Assembly: GCF_030731085.1 (NCBI RefSeq)
Contig: NZ_JASNFN010000018.1
Coordinates: 1 to 64,000 of the forward strand
Length of the DNA stretch: 64,000 nt
Reading direction: 5' to 3'
From: Blastococcus carthaginiensis
GTDB taxonomy: Bacteria > Actinomycetota > Actinomycetes > Mycobacteriales > Geodermatophilaceae
Below the pieces are notes generated by a model. It saw nothing but the letters and a program-made list of their open reading frames with translations, was not told where the DNA came from and searched no databases. Both the position numbers and the translations under genes were made by a program. This document shows, piece by piece, positions 25,326 to 33,299 of the stretch. Position 1 is the stretch's first letter. The number at the start of each line of letters is the position of its first letter.

Positions 25326-26491
25326 CCCGGACCGAACGTGAGCTGCGCGGCCGTACCGCGGTGGTCGGGGTGGCGGAGTCCTCCCTCGGCGAGGTGGGCC
25401 CGGGCATCACCACCCTCGACCTGATCGGTCAGGCCACGGTGCGCGCCCTGGCCGACGCGGGGCTGCAGAAGAGCGACGTCGACGCCGTCTTCGGCCACTC
25501 GGCCTTCTTCACCCTGCCCACCCTGACGATCTCCGAGTACCTCGGCATCCGGCCGAAGATGACCGACGGCACCGCCGTCGGGGGCAGCTCGTTCGTCGCG
25601 CACCTGCGGCACGCCCAGGCGGCCATCGAGGCCGGCCTGTGCGAGGTCGCGCTGATCGTCTACGCCAGCACCCAGAAGTCGTCGTCGGGCGGCCTCATGT
25701 CCTCCGGCCAGGCGCTCACCAAGTCCTACGAGACGCCGTGGCGGCCCCGGATGCCCGCATCGGGCTACGCCATGGCCGCCGCCCGGCACATGCACGAGTA
25801 CGGGACGACGCGGGAGCAGCTGGCCGAGGTCGCCGTCGCCGCCCGCAAGTGGGCCCAGCTCAACCCGGTCGCCTACATGCGCGACGACCTCACCGTCGAG
25901 GACGTCCTCGCCTCCCGGATGGTCAGCACGCCGCTCACCGTGCGGGACTGCTGCCTGGTCACCGACGGCGGCGGGGCAGTCATCGTGACCTCGGCCGAGC
26001 GGGCCCGCAGCCTGCGCAAGCCGCCGGTGTACCTGCTCGGCGCCGGCGAGGCCAACTGGCACATGAACGTCTCGCAGATGCCGGACCTCACCCGCACCGC
26101 CGCCGCCGAGTCCAGCCGCCGGGCCTACGAGGTCGCCGGCGTGCGGCCGGAGGACGTCGACGTCGTCGAGGTCTACGACGCCTTCACGATCAGCACGGTC
26201 ATGTTCCTCGAGGACCTCGGCTTCTGCGCCAAGGGCGAGGGCGGGGCGTTCGTCGACCAGGGGGCCATCGCCCCCGGCGGCCGGCTGCCGGTGAACACCA
26301 ACGGCGGCGGGCTGTCCTACTGCCACCCCGGCATGTACGGGATCTTCCTGATCATCGAGGCCGTCCGGCAGATCCGCGGGGAGGCCGGCGCCCGCCAGGT
26401 GGCCGACGCCCACCTCGGCCTCGTGCACGGCAACGGCGGCACGTTCGCCAGTCAGGTCACCGCCGTCCTCGGGGACGACTCCACGCTCTGA
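25322..26491 (+). CDS. thiolase-fold protein lacking the Cys nucleophile (Ltp2-like)
   Basis: A 389-aa SCP2-thiolase-like protein. The motif around the usual nucleophilic Cys reads TAVGGSSFVAHLRHAQAAI, with Ser instead of Cys. The C-terminal motifs read NTNGGGLSYCHPGMYG and GLVHGNGGTFAS rather than the usual thiolase H and C boxes. This pattern and the coupled DUF35 gene resemble the Ltp2-ChsH2 aldolase, in which the thiolase fold does a retro-aldol cleavage instead of Claisen thiolysis. The GTG start at 25322 overlaps the previous stop. I infer a C-C cleaving role on a beta-hydroxyacyl-CoA. A true thiolase is less likely, given the missing Cys. Confidence 0.8.
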   Translation: MTRTERELRGRTAVVGVAESSLGEVGPGITTLDLIGQATVRALADAGLQKSDVDAVFGHSAFFTLPTLTISEYLGIRPKMTDGTAVGGSSFVAHLRHAQAAIEAGLCEVALIVYASTQKSSSGGLMSSGQALTKSYETPWRPRMPASGYAMAAARHMHEYGTTREQLAEVAVAARKWAQLNPVAYMRDDLTVEDVLASRMVSTPLTVRDCCLVTDGGGAVIVTSAERARSLRKPPVYLLGAGEANWHMNVSQMPDLTRTAAAESSRRAYEVAGVRPEDVDVVEVYDAFTISTVMFLEDLGFCAKGEGGAFVDQGAIAPGGRLPVNTNGGGLSYCHPGMYGIFLIIEAVRQIRGEAGARQVADAHLGLVHGNGGTFASQVTAVLGDDSTL

Positions 26492-26546
26492 CCGCCACAG
26501 CAGCACCGCAGGACCACTCCCACCAGGACAAGCGGAGGTACGCATC

Positions 26547-27299
26547 GTGGGCAAGCTCGAGGGCCGGGTCGCCGTCGTCACCGGAGCAGCGCAGGGCATC
26601 GGCCGGGCGGTCTCGCACCGCTACGCCGCCGAGGGCGCGAACGTCGCCGTCGTCGACATCAACGAGGAGGCCGCCACGGCGGTCGCCGACGAGATCACCG
26701 CCGCCGGCGGGACGGCGATCGGCGTCGCCTGTGACGTCGGGCAGCGTTCCGCCGTCGACGCGGCCGCGGCCCAGGTCGCCGCCGAGCTCGGCACGATCGA
26801 CGTGCTGGTCAACAACGCCGGCATCACCCGCCCGGCCATGCTCTGGAAGATGACCGACGAGCAGTGGAACGACGTGCTGAACATCCACGTCAACGGCAGC
26901 TTCTACTGGATGCAGGCGGTCGTGCCTGCGATGCGCGAGGCCAAGCGGGGATGGCTCATCTTCAGCACCTCGTCCGCGGGGATCCAGGGCACCATCGGGC
27001 AGATCAACTACGCCGTCGCCAAGTCCGGTCTCCTGGCCATGATGCGCTCGGCCGCCCGCGAACTCGCGCCGTACAACATCATCTCCAACGCGGTCGCCCC
27101 GGCGGCGGCGACGCCGATGACGGAGACCATCCGCACCGACGAACGGTTCAAGAGCACCTACCTCGACACCATCCCGCTGGGCCGCTGGGCCGAGCCGGAG
27201 GAGATCGCCGGCGCGTACACGTTCCTCGCGTCCGACGACACCAGCTACATGACCGGCCAGGTGCTGTCGGTCGACGGCGGCCGCCTGATGATGCGGTGA
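26547..27299 (+). CDS. short-chain dehydrogenase/reductase (3-oxoacyl reductase-like)
   Basis: A 250-aa classical SDR. The nucleotide-binding TGAAQGIG is at residues 12-19, VDIN at the end of strand 2 favours NAD(H), NNAG is at 89-92, and the catalytic set is Ser142/143, Tyr155 and Lys159 (YAVAK). The GTG at 26547 follows CGGAGG about eight bases upstream. It lies 55 bases after the thiolase-like gene and overlaps the aldolase gene by four bases. Its probable role is oxidation of a 3-hydroxyacyl-CoA or of a hydroxyl on the carbon skeleton in the pathway. Confidence 0.85.
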   Translation: MGKLEGRVAVVTGAAQGIGRAVSHRYAAEGANVAVVDINEEAATAVADEITAAGGTAIGVACDVGQRSAVDAAAAQVAAELGTIDVLVNNAGITRPAMLWKMTDEQWNDVLNIHVNGSFYWMQAVVPAMREAKRGWLIFSTSSAGIQGTIGQINYAVAKSGLLAMMRSAARELAPYNIISNAVAPAAATPMTETIRTDERFKSTYLDTIPLGRWAEPEEIAGAYTFLASDDTSYMTGQVLSVDGGRLMMR

Positions 27300-28042
27300 C
27301 GATCCCGTACCTGCGTCGCGCCCTGGCCACCGGTCCGGTCGTCGGCACGTTCCTGAAACTGCCCCGGCCGGAGGTCGTCGACGTCCTCGCCGGCTGCGGG
27401 GTCGACTTCGTGGTGTGCGACCACGAGCACGCCCAGATCAGTGAACGCGAGGCCCGCGAGGTCATCCGCGCCGGTCGGGCGGTCGGCCTGCCGGTGATCG
27501 TGCGCGTCCCCGACCTCGATCGCGGGCTGATCAACCGGCTGCTCGAGGCCGGCGCCGCCGGCATCCAGCTGGCGCGGGCGGAGTCGGGAACCGGCCGTCC
27601 GCTGGGCGACCTGATGCGCTACCCGCCGGAGGGCACCCGCTCGGTGAGCCCGGCGCAGCCTGCGGCCGGCTACGGCGCCATCCCGTTGACCACGTTCCTG
27701 CCCCGCAGCAACGCCGACGTCCTGGCCGTCGGGCAGCTCGAGACGGCGTCAGCGGCCGCTGACCCGGACGCCGCCGTGGCCGGGCTGGACGTCGCCTTCA
27801 TCGGACCGGTCGACCTCCGGGTGGCGCTGGGGCACGCCGACGACCCCGACCACCCCGACGTCACGCAGGCCGTGACCGGTATCCGGGCGGCCGCGGCGCG
27901 GGCCGGCATCCCGGTCGGCACGTACGTCGCCGGGCCCGACGAGGTCGCCGCGGCCGTCGGGAACGGCTACCGCTACGTCGTCGTCTCCAGCGACCTGGCG
28001 CTGCTCGCGGCCGGCGCCCGCACCGTCCTGGGTCGTCGCTAG
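27296..28042 (+). CDS. HpcH/HpaI class II aldolase
   Basis: A 248-aa aldolase of the HpcH/HpaI (2,4-dihydroxyhept-2-ene-1,7-dioate aldolase) family. Visible marks are VGTFLKLPRPEVVDVLAGCGVDFVVCDHEHAQ with the catalytic-region His, the strand LPVIVRVPDLD, AGIQLARAES, and metal-ligand region QLETASAAADPDAAVAGLDVAFIGPVDL. These enzymes cleave 4-hydroxy-2-oxo acids, releasing pyruvate or glyoxylate. The GTG start overlaps the SDR stop. It ends at a TAG (28040-28042) that shares the CTAG palindrome with the stop of the convergent luciferase-like gene. Confidence 0.85.
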   Translation: MTIPYLRRALATGPVVGTFLKLPRPEVVDVLAGCGVDFVVCDHEHAQISEREAREVIRAGRAVGLPVIVRVPDLDRGLINRLLEAGAAGIQLARAESGTGRPLGDLMRYPPEGTRSVSPAQPAAGYGAIPLTTFLPRSNADVLAVGQLETASAAADPDAAVAGLDVAFIGPVDLRVALGHADDPDHPDVTQAVTGIRAAAARAGIPVGTYVAGPDEVAAAVGNGYRYVVVSSDLALLAAGARTVLGRR

Positions 28043-29031
28043 GGGCGCTCGCTGCCGGGCGGTGCCAGCGAGCGGATGACCTCGGCCTGCTCGGCCGCCG
28101 CGGCCTCCGCGTCAGCGCCCTCCGAGGGAACCGGCGTGACCATGAGGACCGCCGTCGAGAGGCCGTTGTCGAGGTACCGCTGCACCCCGGCCCGGATCTG
28201 CTCGCGAGTCCCCCACACGAACAGCTGGTCGACCACCTCGTCGGGGATGGCCGCGAGGGCCGCGCGCCGGTCGCCGGCCGCCCAGTGCGCCTGCATCGGC
28301 GCCAGGGCGTCCCCGCGCCCCAGCCAGGTGTGGAAGGCCGCGTAGGCCGGCACGGTGAGGTAGGCGGCGATGTTGCGCCGGGCCATGCGGCGGGCGATCT
28401 CGGGGTCCTCGGTGGGCAGCACGAAGATCCGTCCGACGACCTCCGGCCCATCACCCACCTCCGCCCGGATCTTCAGCACGTCGTCCGCCGACAGCCAGTT
28501 GGTGATGGCGCCGTCCCCTTCGGTCACGGCCATCCGCAGCATCGAGGGGCGCAGCGCCGCCACCATGATCGGGGGCGGGACCTCCGGCGGGGAGTCCAGC
28601 CGGAACCCGCGCACGCTGAACGTCTCGAACTCCTCGTCGACCCGCTCGCCGGCCAGCGCCTTGCGGAGGAACCGCACGAGGTCCCGGGTCCGCTGGAACG
28701 GCTTGACGAACGGCACGGCGTTCCAGGCCTCGGTGATCACCGGCGACGACGAGCCGATGCCGAGCACGAAGCGGCCCGGCGCCAGATCGGCCATCGCGGC
28801 GCCGTGCATGGCGATCAGCGCGGGACCACGCGTCGCCGCCGGGACGATCGCCGGGCCGAGCCGGAGCTCCGGCGCCCACTGCGAGGCCAGGACCAGCGGC
28901 GTGAAACCGTCCACGCCCGAGGTCTCCCCCGTCCACGCGTCCGTGTACCCGAGCGCCGGCAGACTCCTGATCAGCTCCTCCTGGTCGCGCAGCGGTATGC
29001 CGCGCACCGGCAAGGAGATGCCCCAACCCAT
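28039..29031 (-). CDS. LLM-class (luciferase-like) flavin/F420 oxidoreductase
   Basis: A 330-aa TIM-barrel protein of the bacterial luciferase-like family. The N-terminus is MGWGISLPVRGIPLRDQEEL; GYTDAWTGETSGVDGFTPL, GPAIVPAATRGPALIAMHGAAM and GRFVLGIGSSSPVITEAWN are typical of F420-dependent members (TIGR03620-like) in Actinobacteria. The ATG at 29031 is the best start. It is the last gene of the long minus-strand operon, 79 bases after the dehydrogenase stop, with a weak hairpin in between. It could use F420H2 or FMN; the substrate is unknown. Confidence 0.8.
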   Translation of the reverse strand: MGWGISLPVRGIPLRDQEELIRSLPALGYTDAWTGETSGVDGFTPLVLASQWAPELRLGPAIVPAATRGPALIAMHGAAMADLAPGRFVLGIGSSSPVITEAWNAVPFVKPFQRTRDLVRFLRKALAGERVDEEFETFSVRGFRLDSPPEVPPPIMVAALRPSMLRMAVTEGDGAITNWLSADDVLKIRAEVGDGPEVVGRIFVLPTEDPEIARRMARRNIAAYLTVPAYAAFHTWLGRGDALAPMQAHWAAGDRRAALAAIPDEVVDQLFVWGTREQIRAGVQRYLDNGLSTAVLMVTPVPSEGADAEAAAAEQAEVIRSLAPPGSERP

Positions 29032-29075
29032 ATCGGTCCCACTTCCGTCGACGTGCCCGAGTGCTGACTCCCGTC

Positions 29076-29103
29076 GCGGGCGGCCCGGAGCCGGACCGCC
29101 CGC
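29076..29103 (-). terminator. weak hairpin inside the operon
   Basis: GCGGGCGG / CCGCCCGC, an 8-bp stem with a 12-base loop between the ACAD10/11-like gene and the luciferase-like gene. It may attenuate transcription of the last gene. Confidence 0.3.
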
Positions 29104-29110
29104 CGTCCGC

Positions 29111-30292
29111 TCAGCGCCAGGGCACCCGGCCGATGTCCTTGCCGACGAGCCGCGCGATCGTGTCGCGGTGGACCTCATCGGGACCGTCGTAGATCCGGGC
29201 GTACCGGGCCCGGCGGAGCATGGCCTCCAGCGGGGTGTCGGGGGTGACCCCCATCGCGCCGTGGACCTGGACGGCGCGGTCGACGACGTCGTGCAGCAGC
29301 TTGGCGCCGCGCACCTTGATCATGCCGATCTCCAGCCGCGCCCTCGACCCGCGGTCGATGGCCTCGGCCGCGGCGATGACGGCTTCCCGGTGGTAGAAGA
29401 TGTCCATCGCGGACTCGGCGATCATCGCCTGGATCTGGCCCTTGTCGATCAGCAGCGAGCCGTGCGCGTAGCGCACCTTGGCCCGCGCGACCATGATCTC
29501 GAACGCCCGCTCCATCTGACCCAGCCAGCGCATGGCGTGGAAGATCCGGCCCGGGCCGAGCCGCCGCTGGCCGATGACGAACCCGTTGCCGCGTTCGCCG
29601 AGCAGATTCGTGGCCGGCACCCGCACGTTCGTCAACCGGATCTCGCAGTGGTCGCCCATGATCGTCTGCTCGGTGCCCAGGGTCGGCACCGCCCGGACGA
29701 CCTCGTAGCCGGGTGAGTCCGTCGGCACGATGATCGCCGAGACCCGGTGGTGGCGGTCGGCGTCGGGATCGGTCACCGCGAAGATGGTGGTGAAGGCGGC
29801 GATGTTCGCGCCGGTGGTGAACCACTTGTGCGCGTTGACGACCCACTCGTCGCCGTCGAGCACCGCGGTCGACTGGATGAGGGTGGGATCGGAACCGGCG
29901 ACCTCGGGCTCGGTGAGCCCGACCGAGGACCGGATCTCCCCCGCCACCAGCGGCTTGAGCCAGCGATCACGCTGCTCCGGGCTGGCGTTCTCGTTCAGCA
30001 TGAGCGAGTCCTGCATCGACCAGGTCCCGACGGCCTTCTGGCCGTAGTACGACCGCCCGATGACCTCGTTCAGCAGCGCGGTCTGCATGAACGAGAGGCC
30101 CCCTCCTCCGATCTCCTCCGGATGGCCCAGCGCCCACAGGCCGCGCGCCTTCGCCTCGTCCTTGAGCGCCTGGAGGCGGGCTGTCCCGGTCTCCCCGCCC
30201 TTGTCCATCTCCGGCTCGGCCGGGACGACCTCGTTGTCGATGAAGTCGCGCACGCGCTCGCGCAGATCCTCGAAACTCTCGGTCACCGTCAT
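29111..30292 (-). CDS. acyl-CoA dehydrogenase, ACAD10/11 (LvaC)-like
   Basis: A 393-aa ACAD. Features typical of the ACAD10/ACAD11 and LvaC group are LTEPEVAGSDPTLIQ, KWFTTGANIAA, HCEIRLTNVRVPATNLLGERGNGF, the stretch RRLGPGRIFHAMRWLGQ, and IYDGPDEVHRDTIARL, where Asp-Gly-Pro stands in place of Glu-Gly-Thr. In Pseudomonas LvaC and in ACAD10/11 this enzyme acts with an APH-type kinase to turn 4-hydroxyacyl-CoA, via 4-phosphoacyl-CoA, into an enoyl-CoA. The start directly abuts the stop of the APH kinase gene, which strongly supports the pairing. The assignment as a phosphoacyl eliminating enzyme is inference from family and context. Confidence 0.85.
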   Translation of the reverse strand: MTVTESFEDLRERVRDFIDNEVVPAEPEMDKGGETGTARLQALKDEAKARGLWALGHPEEIGGGGLSFMQTALLNEVIGRSYYGQKAVGTWSMQDSLMLNENASPEQRDRWLKPLVAGEIRSSVGLTEPEVAGSDPTLIQSTAVLDGDEWVVNAHKWFTTGANIAAFTTIFAVTDPDADRHHRVSAIIVPTDSPGYEVVRAVPTLGTEQTIMGDHCEIRLTNVRVPATNLLGERGNGFVIGQRRLGPGRIFHAMRWLGQMERAFEIMVARAKVRYAHGSLLIDKGQIQAMIAESAMDIFYHREAVIAAAEAIDRGSRARLEIGMIKVRGAKLLHDVVDRAVQVHGAMGVTPDTPLEAMLRRARYARIYDGPDEVHRDTIARLVGKDIGRVPWR

Positions 30293-31372
30293 CTACTCGT
30301 TCTCCTTGGTCGTGCCCACGGGTGCCACGGACTGGGTGTCGAAGCCGAGCGAGTCGAGGATCTGGACGGCCTCGTCGAGATGGAGTCGGACCGTCGCCCC
30401 GAACTCCTCGGCCTGCGTCTGGCCGGGCGCGCGCCGGAGGTAGATCGCGTCCTTGATGATGGCCGCGCGCCAGTGCTCGAAGGCCAGGTAGAAGGGCAGC
30501 CCGCTCAGGTCCCGATCGGTCTTCTCCTCGTAGAGCCGCACCAGCTCGGCGCCGGACAGGAAGCCGGGCCGCTCGGCGATCTGCTGGGCGGGGTGGGTGA
30601 CCCGCCCGCAGGTCGGCTCCCAGTAGACGAGCAGGTGCGCGACGTCGGTCAGGGGGTCGCCGGCGGTCGACATCTCCCAGTCCAGGACGGCGGTGATCGA
30701 CGCGCCGCCGTCCTCGACGTCGAGGATGACATTGCCCAGCCGGTAGTCCCCGTGCACGAGCGCGGTGTAGCGCTGCTCGGGCAGGTTCCGCAGGAGCAGC
30801 TCCCCGATCCGCTCGACCTCGGGGAAGGCCCGGTGCTCGACGGAGTTCCACTGCCGCAGCCAGCTCCTGACGCGTCGCTCGAGGAAGCCCTCGGGCCGCC
30901 CGAAGTTCGGGAGCTGCAGCTGCTCGGGGCTCAGGGCATGGAGCCGCGCGAGGATGTCGATCAGCTGCCCGGAGCACTGCTCCGCCTGGGCGGGGCTCAG
31001 CCCTTCGGCATCGGCCGGGCTGTGCAGGACGTGGCCGGGGCGGAAGTCCATGAGGTAGAACGGCGCCCCGACGACGTCCTCGTCCTCGCTGAAGGCGTGG
31101 ACGCGCGGGATCGGCAGTCCGCGCCCCTTGAGCGCGTCCAGCACGGTGAACTCCCGGCGCATGTCGTGCGCCTTCGGCGCCGACGGACCGAGCGGCCGGC
31201 GGCGCAGGACGTAGCGCCGATCGTCGAGCTGGACGAGGTAGGTGAGGTTGGACGCCCCGCCGGCGAGCAGCGTGACCGTCAGCTGGTCGAACGGCTCGAC
31301 GCAGCCCGCGAGGAACGCCGTGAGGGCGCCGCGGTCGACCAGGTCCAGCGGATCGACGCCGACCTCGGTCAC
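30293..31372 (-). CDS. APH-family kinase, LvaA / ACAD10-11 kinase-like
   Basis: A 359-aa protein of the aminoglycoside-phosphotransferase (APH) fold. The N-lobe has LAGGASNLTYLVQLDDRRYVLRR, the catalytic loop is HGDYRLGN (residues 207-214), and the metal-binding region is VLDWEMSTAGDP (Asp231). The N-terminal pattern 'GGxSNLTYxV...RRPP' is typical of the kinases paired with acyl-CoA dehydrogenases rather than of antibiotic-resistance enzymes. The GTG start at 31372 overlaps the stop of the nitronate-monooxygenase-like gene. The probable reaction is ATP-dependent phosphorylation of a 4-hydroxyacyl-CoA. Confidence 0.85.
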   Translation of the reverse strand: MTEVGVDPLDLVDRGALTAFLAGCVEPFDQLTVTLLAGGASNLTYLVQLDDRRYVLRRRPLGPSAPKAHDMRREFTVLDALKGRGLPIPRVHAFSEDEDVVGAPFYLMDFRPGHVLHSPADAEGLSPAQAEQCSGQLIDILARLHALSPEQLQLPNFGRPEGFLERRVRSWLRQWNSVEHRAFPEVERIGELLLRNLPEQRYTALVHGDYRLGNVILDVEDGGASITAVLDWEMSTAGDPLTDVAHLLVYWEPTCGRVTHPAQQIAERPGFLSGAELVRLYEEKTDRDLSGLPFYLAFEHWRAAIIKDAIYLRRAPGQTQAEEFGATVRLHLDEAVQILDSLGFDTQSVAPVGTTKENE

Positions 31373-32382
31373 GCTGACCGCGCCGAGGCCGCGGCGGTCG
31401 TGGAGCCGGCGCCGGACACCAGCCCTGCGAGGCGCGCGGTGATGATCTCCTCGGCGTCGGCGACCATCCGGTGGACGAGCTCGTCGACGGTCGGGATGTC
31501 GTGGATGAGGCCCTGCACCAGCCCGGCGCTCCACACGCCGGCGTCCAGGTCCCCGGTCTCGTAGACCTCCCGGCCACGCACCCCGGCCACCAGGTGCCGG
31601 ATCTCGCCGAACTCCGCGCCCTCGTCGAGCATGCCGACGACCTTCCGGCTGACGGCGTTGCTGGCCACCCGCGCGGTGTTCCGCAGGGGCCGGTAGAGCA
31701 GGTCGGTGTCGCGCTCGGTGTTCTCCACGATCCGCTCCTTGACCGAGCGGTGGATCGGGGCTTCCTCGGTGCACATGAACCGGGTGCCCATGTTGACGCC
31801 CTCGGCGCCCAGGGCCAGCGCCGCCGCGAGGCCGCGGCCGTCGCCGATGCCGCCCGAGGCGATCACCGGGATGGACAGCTCCTCGACCGTGCGCGGCAGG
31901 AGGACGAGCAGCGGGACGTCGTCCTCTCCCGGGTGCCCGGCGCACTCGAAGCCGTCGATGCTCACCGCGTCCACGCCGATCTGCTCGGCCTTCACCGCGT
32001 GCCGCACGCTCGTGCACTTGTGGATCACCTTGACACCGGCGTCGTGGAACGCGGGCAGGTGGTCGATCGGATTGGCGCCGGCGGTCTCCACGATCGTCAC
32101 GCCGGACTCGATGATCGCCTGCCGGTACTCGGCGTAGGGCGGCGGCGAGATCGTGGGCAGGATCGTGAGGTTGACCCCGAACGGCCGGTCGGTCATCTCA
32201 CGGCACCGCGCGATCTCGGCGGCCAGCGCCTCGGGGGTCGGCTGGGTGAGACCGGTGATGATGCCGAGCGCTCCGGCGTTGGCGACAGCGGACACCAGTT
32301 CCGCCCGGCCGACCCACTGCATGCCGCCCTGGACGATCGGGTGGTCGATCCCGAACATCTCGGTGAATCGGGTGGTGATCAC
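31369..32382 (-). CDS. nitronate monooxygenase-like FMN protein
   Basis: A 337-aa FMN TIM-barrel protein of the nitronate monooxygenase / 2-nitropropane dioxygenase / FabK-like family. It shows TRFTEMFGIDHPIVQGGMQWVGRAELVSAVANAGALG, the loop GVNLTILPT, VIHKCTSVRHA, FECAGHPGEDD, and the FMN phosphate site PVIASGGIGDGRGLAAALALGAEGV. The GTG start at 32382 overlaps the upstream hydratase stop by four bases. In catabolic operons such proteins are often enoyl-reductase-like or detoxify nitronates (propionate 3-nitronate); which applies here is not clear. Confidence 0.85.
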   Translation of the reverse strand: MITTRFTEMFGIDHPIVQGGMQWVGRAELVSAVANAGALGIITGLTQPTPEALAAEIARCREMTDRPFGVNLTILPTISPPPYAEYRQAIIESGVTIVETAGANPIDHLPAFHDAGVKVIHKCTSVRHAVKAEQIGVDAVSIDGFECAGHPGEDDVPLLVLLPRTVEELSIPVIASGGIGDGRGLAAALALGAEGVNMGTRFMCTEEAPIHRSVKERIVENTERDTDLLYRPLRNTARVASNAVSRKVVGMLDEGAEFGEIRHLVAGVRGREVYETGDLDAGVWSAGLVQGLIHDIPTVDELVHRMVADAEEIITARLAGLVSGAGSTTAAASARSA

Positions 32383-33299
32383 TGCTGCGCTCCCTCGGTC
32401 GTGCCGGTCGACAGGCTCGTCGGCCGGACCGGCCACTCCGGCAGCGGTGGAAGGTCCGAGCTGACCCGCCCCGGGAAGGCCGGGGCGCGCTTCTCGAAGA
32501 ACGAGGTGACGCCCTCCGCGGCGTCGGGCGCCTGCTTGAGCGCGGCGATGATCCGCGTCTCGTGCAGGTGCGCGGTCCAGGGTGAGGCCTCGGACAGCGA
32601 GCTCCAGAACATCCGGCGCGCGGCAGCGACGGAAAGCCCCGAGGTGTTCGCGACGATGTCTGCCGCGATCGCCCGGGCCACGCTCAGCAGTTCGGCATCC
32701 GGGACGACCCTGGAGACGAGCCGGCCCTCGCGGGCTTCGGCGGCGGGGACCAGCCGGCCGGTCGCCACCCATTCCATCGCCTGCGAGACGCCGACGATGC
32801 GCGGCAGGAACCAGCTCGACGCCGCCTCCTGGATGATCCCGCGCCGGGCGAACACCAGACCGAAGCGGGAGGACTCCGCGCAGATCCGGATGTCCATCGG
32901 CAGGGTGAGGGTGACGCCGACGCCGACGGCAGCGCCGTTGATCGCGGCGATGACCGGCTTGCGCACCTCGGCGATCCGCAGCGTCACCATGCCGCCGCCG
33001 TCGCGGGGGACCCCGTCGACCAGTTCCGGCGTGGACTGCGTGTCGCTCTGCCCGGCGCCGCTGTAGCTGAACGGCTTGTCCGGGGTGCTGCCGCTGAGGT
33101 CCGCGCCGACGCAGAAGTTCTTGCCGGCCCCGGTCACGATCGCGACCCGGACGTCGTCGTCGCCGTCGACCGCGTCGAAGGCCTCGATGAGCTCTCGGCG
33201 CATGATCTGGGTGAAGGCGTTCCCGCTGTCGGGCCGGTTCAGCGTGATCGTGGCGATGCCGTCCTCGACGGCGTAGTCGATCTGCTCGAAGCGGCTCAT
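32379..33299 (-). CDS. enoyl-CoA hydratase/isomerase with long C-terminus
   Basis: A 306-aa crotonase-fold protein, about 45 residues longer than typical. The first oxyanion motif is GKNFCVGADLSG; a glycine-rich insertion follows (SYSGAGQSDTQSTPELVDG), then AAINGAAVGVGVTLTLPMDIRICAE and FARRGIIQEAASSWFLPRIVG. The ATG at 33299 overlaps the next hydratase's stop. A tail of about 20 residues (PVRPTSLSTGTTEG) is probably disordered. It is placed in the middle of the 12-gene operon and, with its tandem neighbour, gives the pathway two crotonases, one perhaps a hydrolase or isomerase. Confidence 0.85.
   Translation of the reverse strand: MSRFEQIDYAVEDGIATITLNRPDSGNAFTQIMRRELIEAFDAVDGDDDVRVAIVTGAGKNFCVGADLSGSTPDKPFSYSGAGQSDTQSTPELVDGVPRDGGGMVTLRIAEVRKPVIAAINGAAVGVGVTLTLPMDIRICAESSRFGLVFARRGIIQEAASSWFLPRIVGVSQAMEWVATGRLVPAAEAREGRLVSRVVPDAELLSVARAIAADIVANTSGLSVAAARRMFWSSLSEASPWTAHLHETRIIAALKQAPDAAEGVTSFFEKRAPAFPGRVSSDLPPLPEWPVRPTSLSTGTTEGAQQ

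Noticed and set aside
30293..31372. Calling the APH-fold gene an aminoglycoside resistance kinase
   Set aside because: The direct coupling to an ACAD10/11-like gene and the GGxSNLTY N-terminus fit acyl-CoA linked kinases better.
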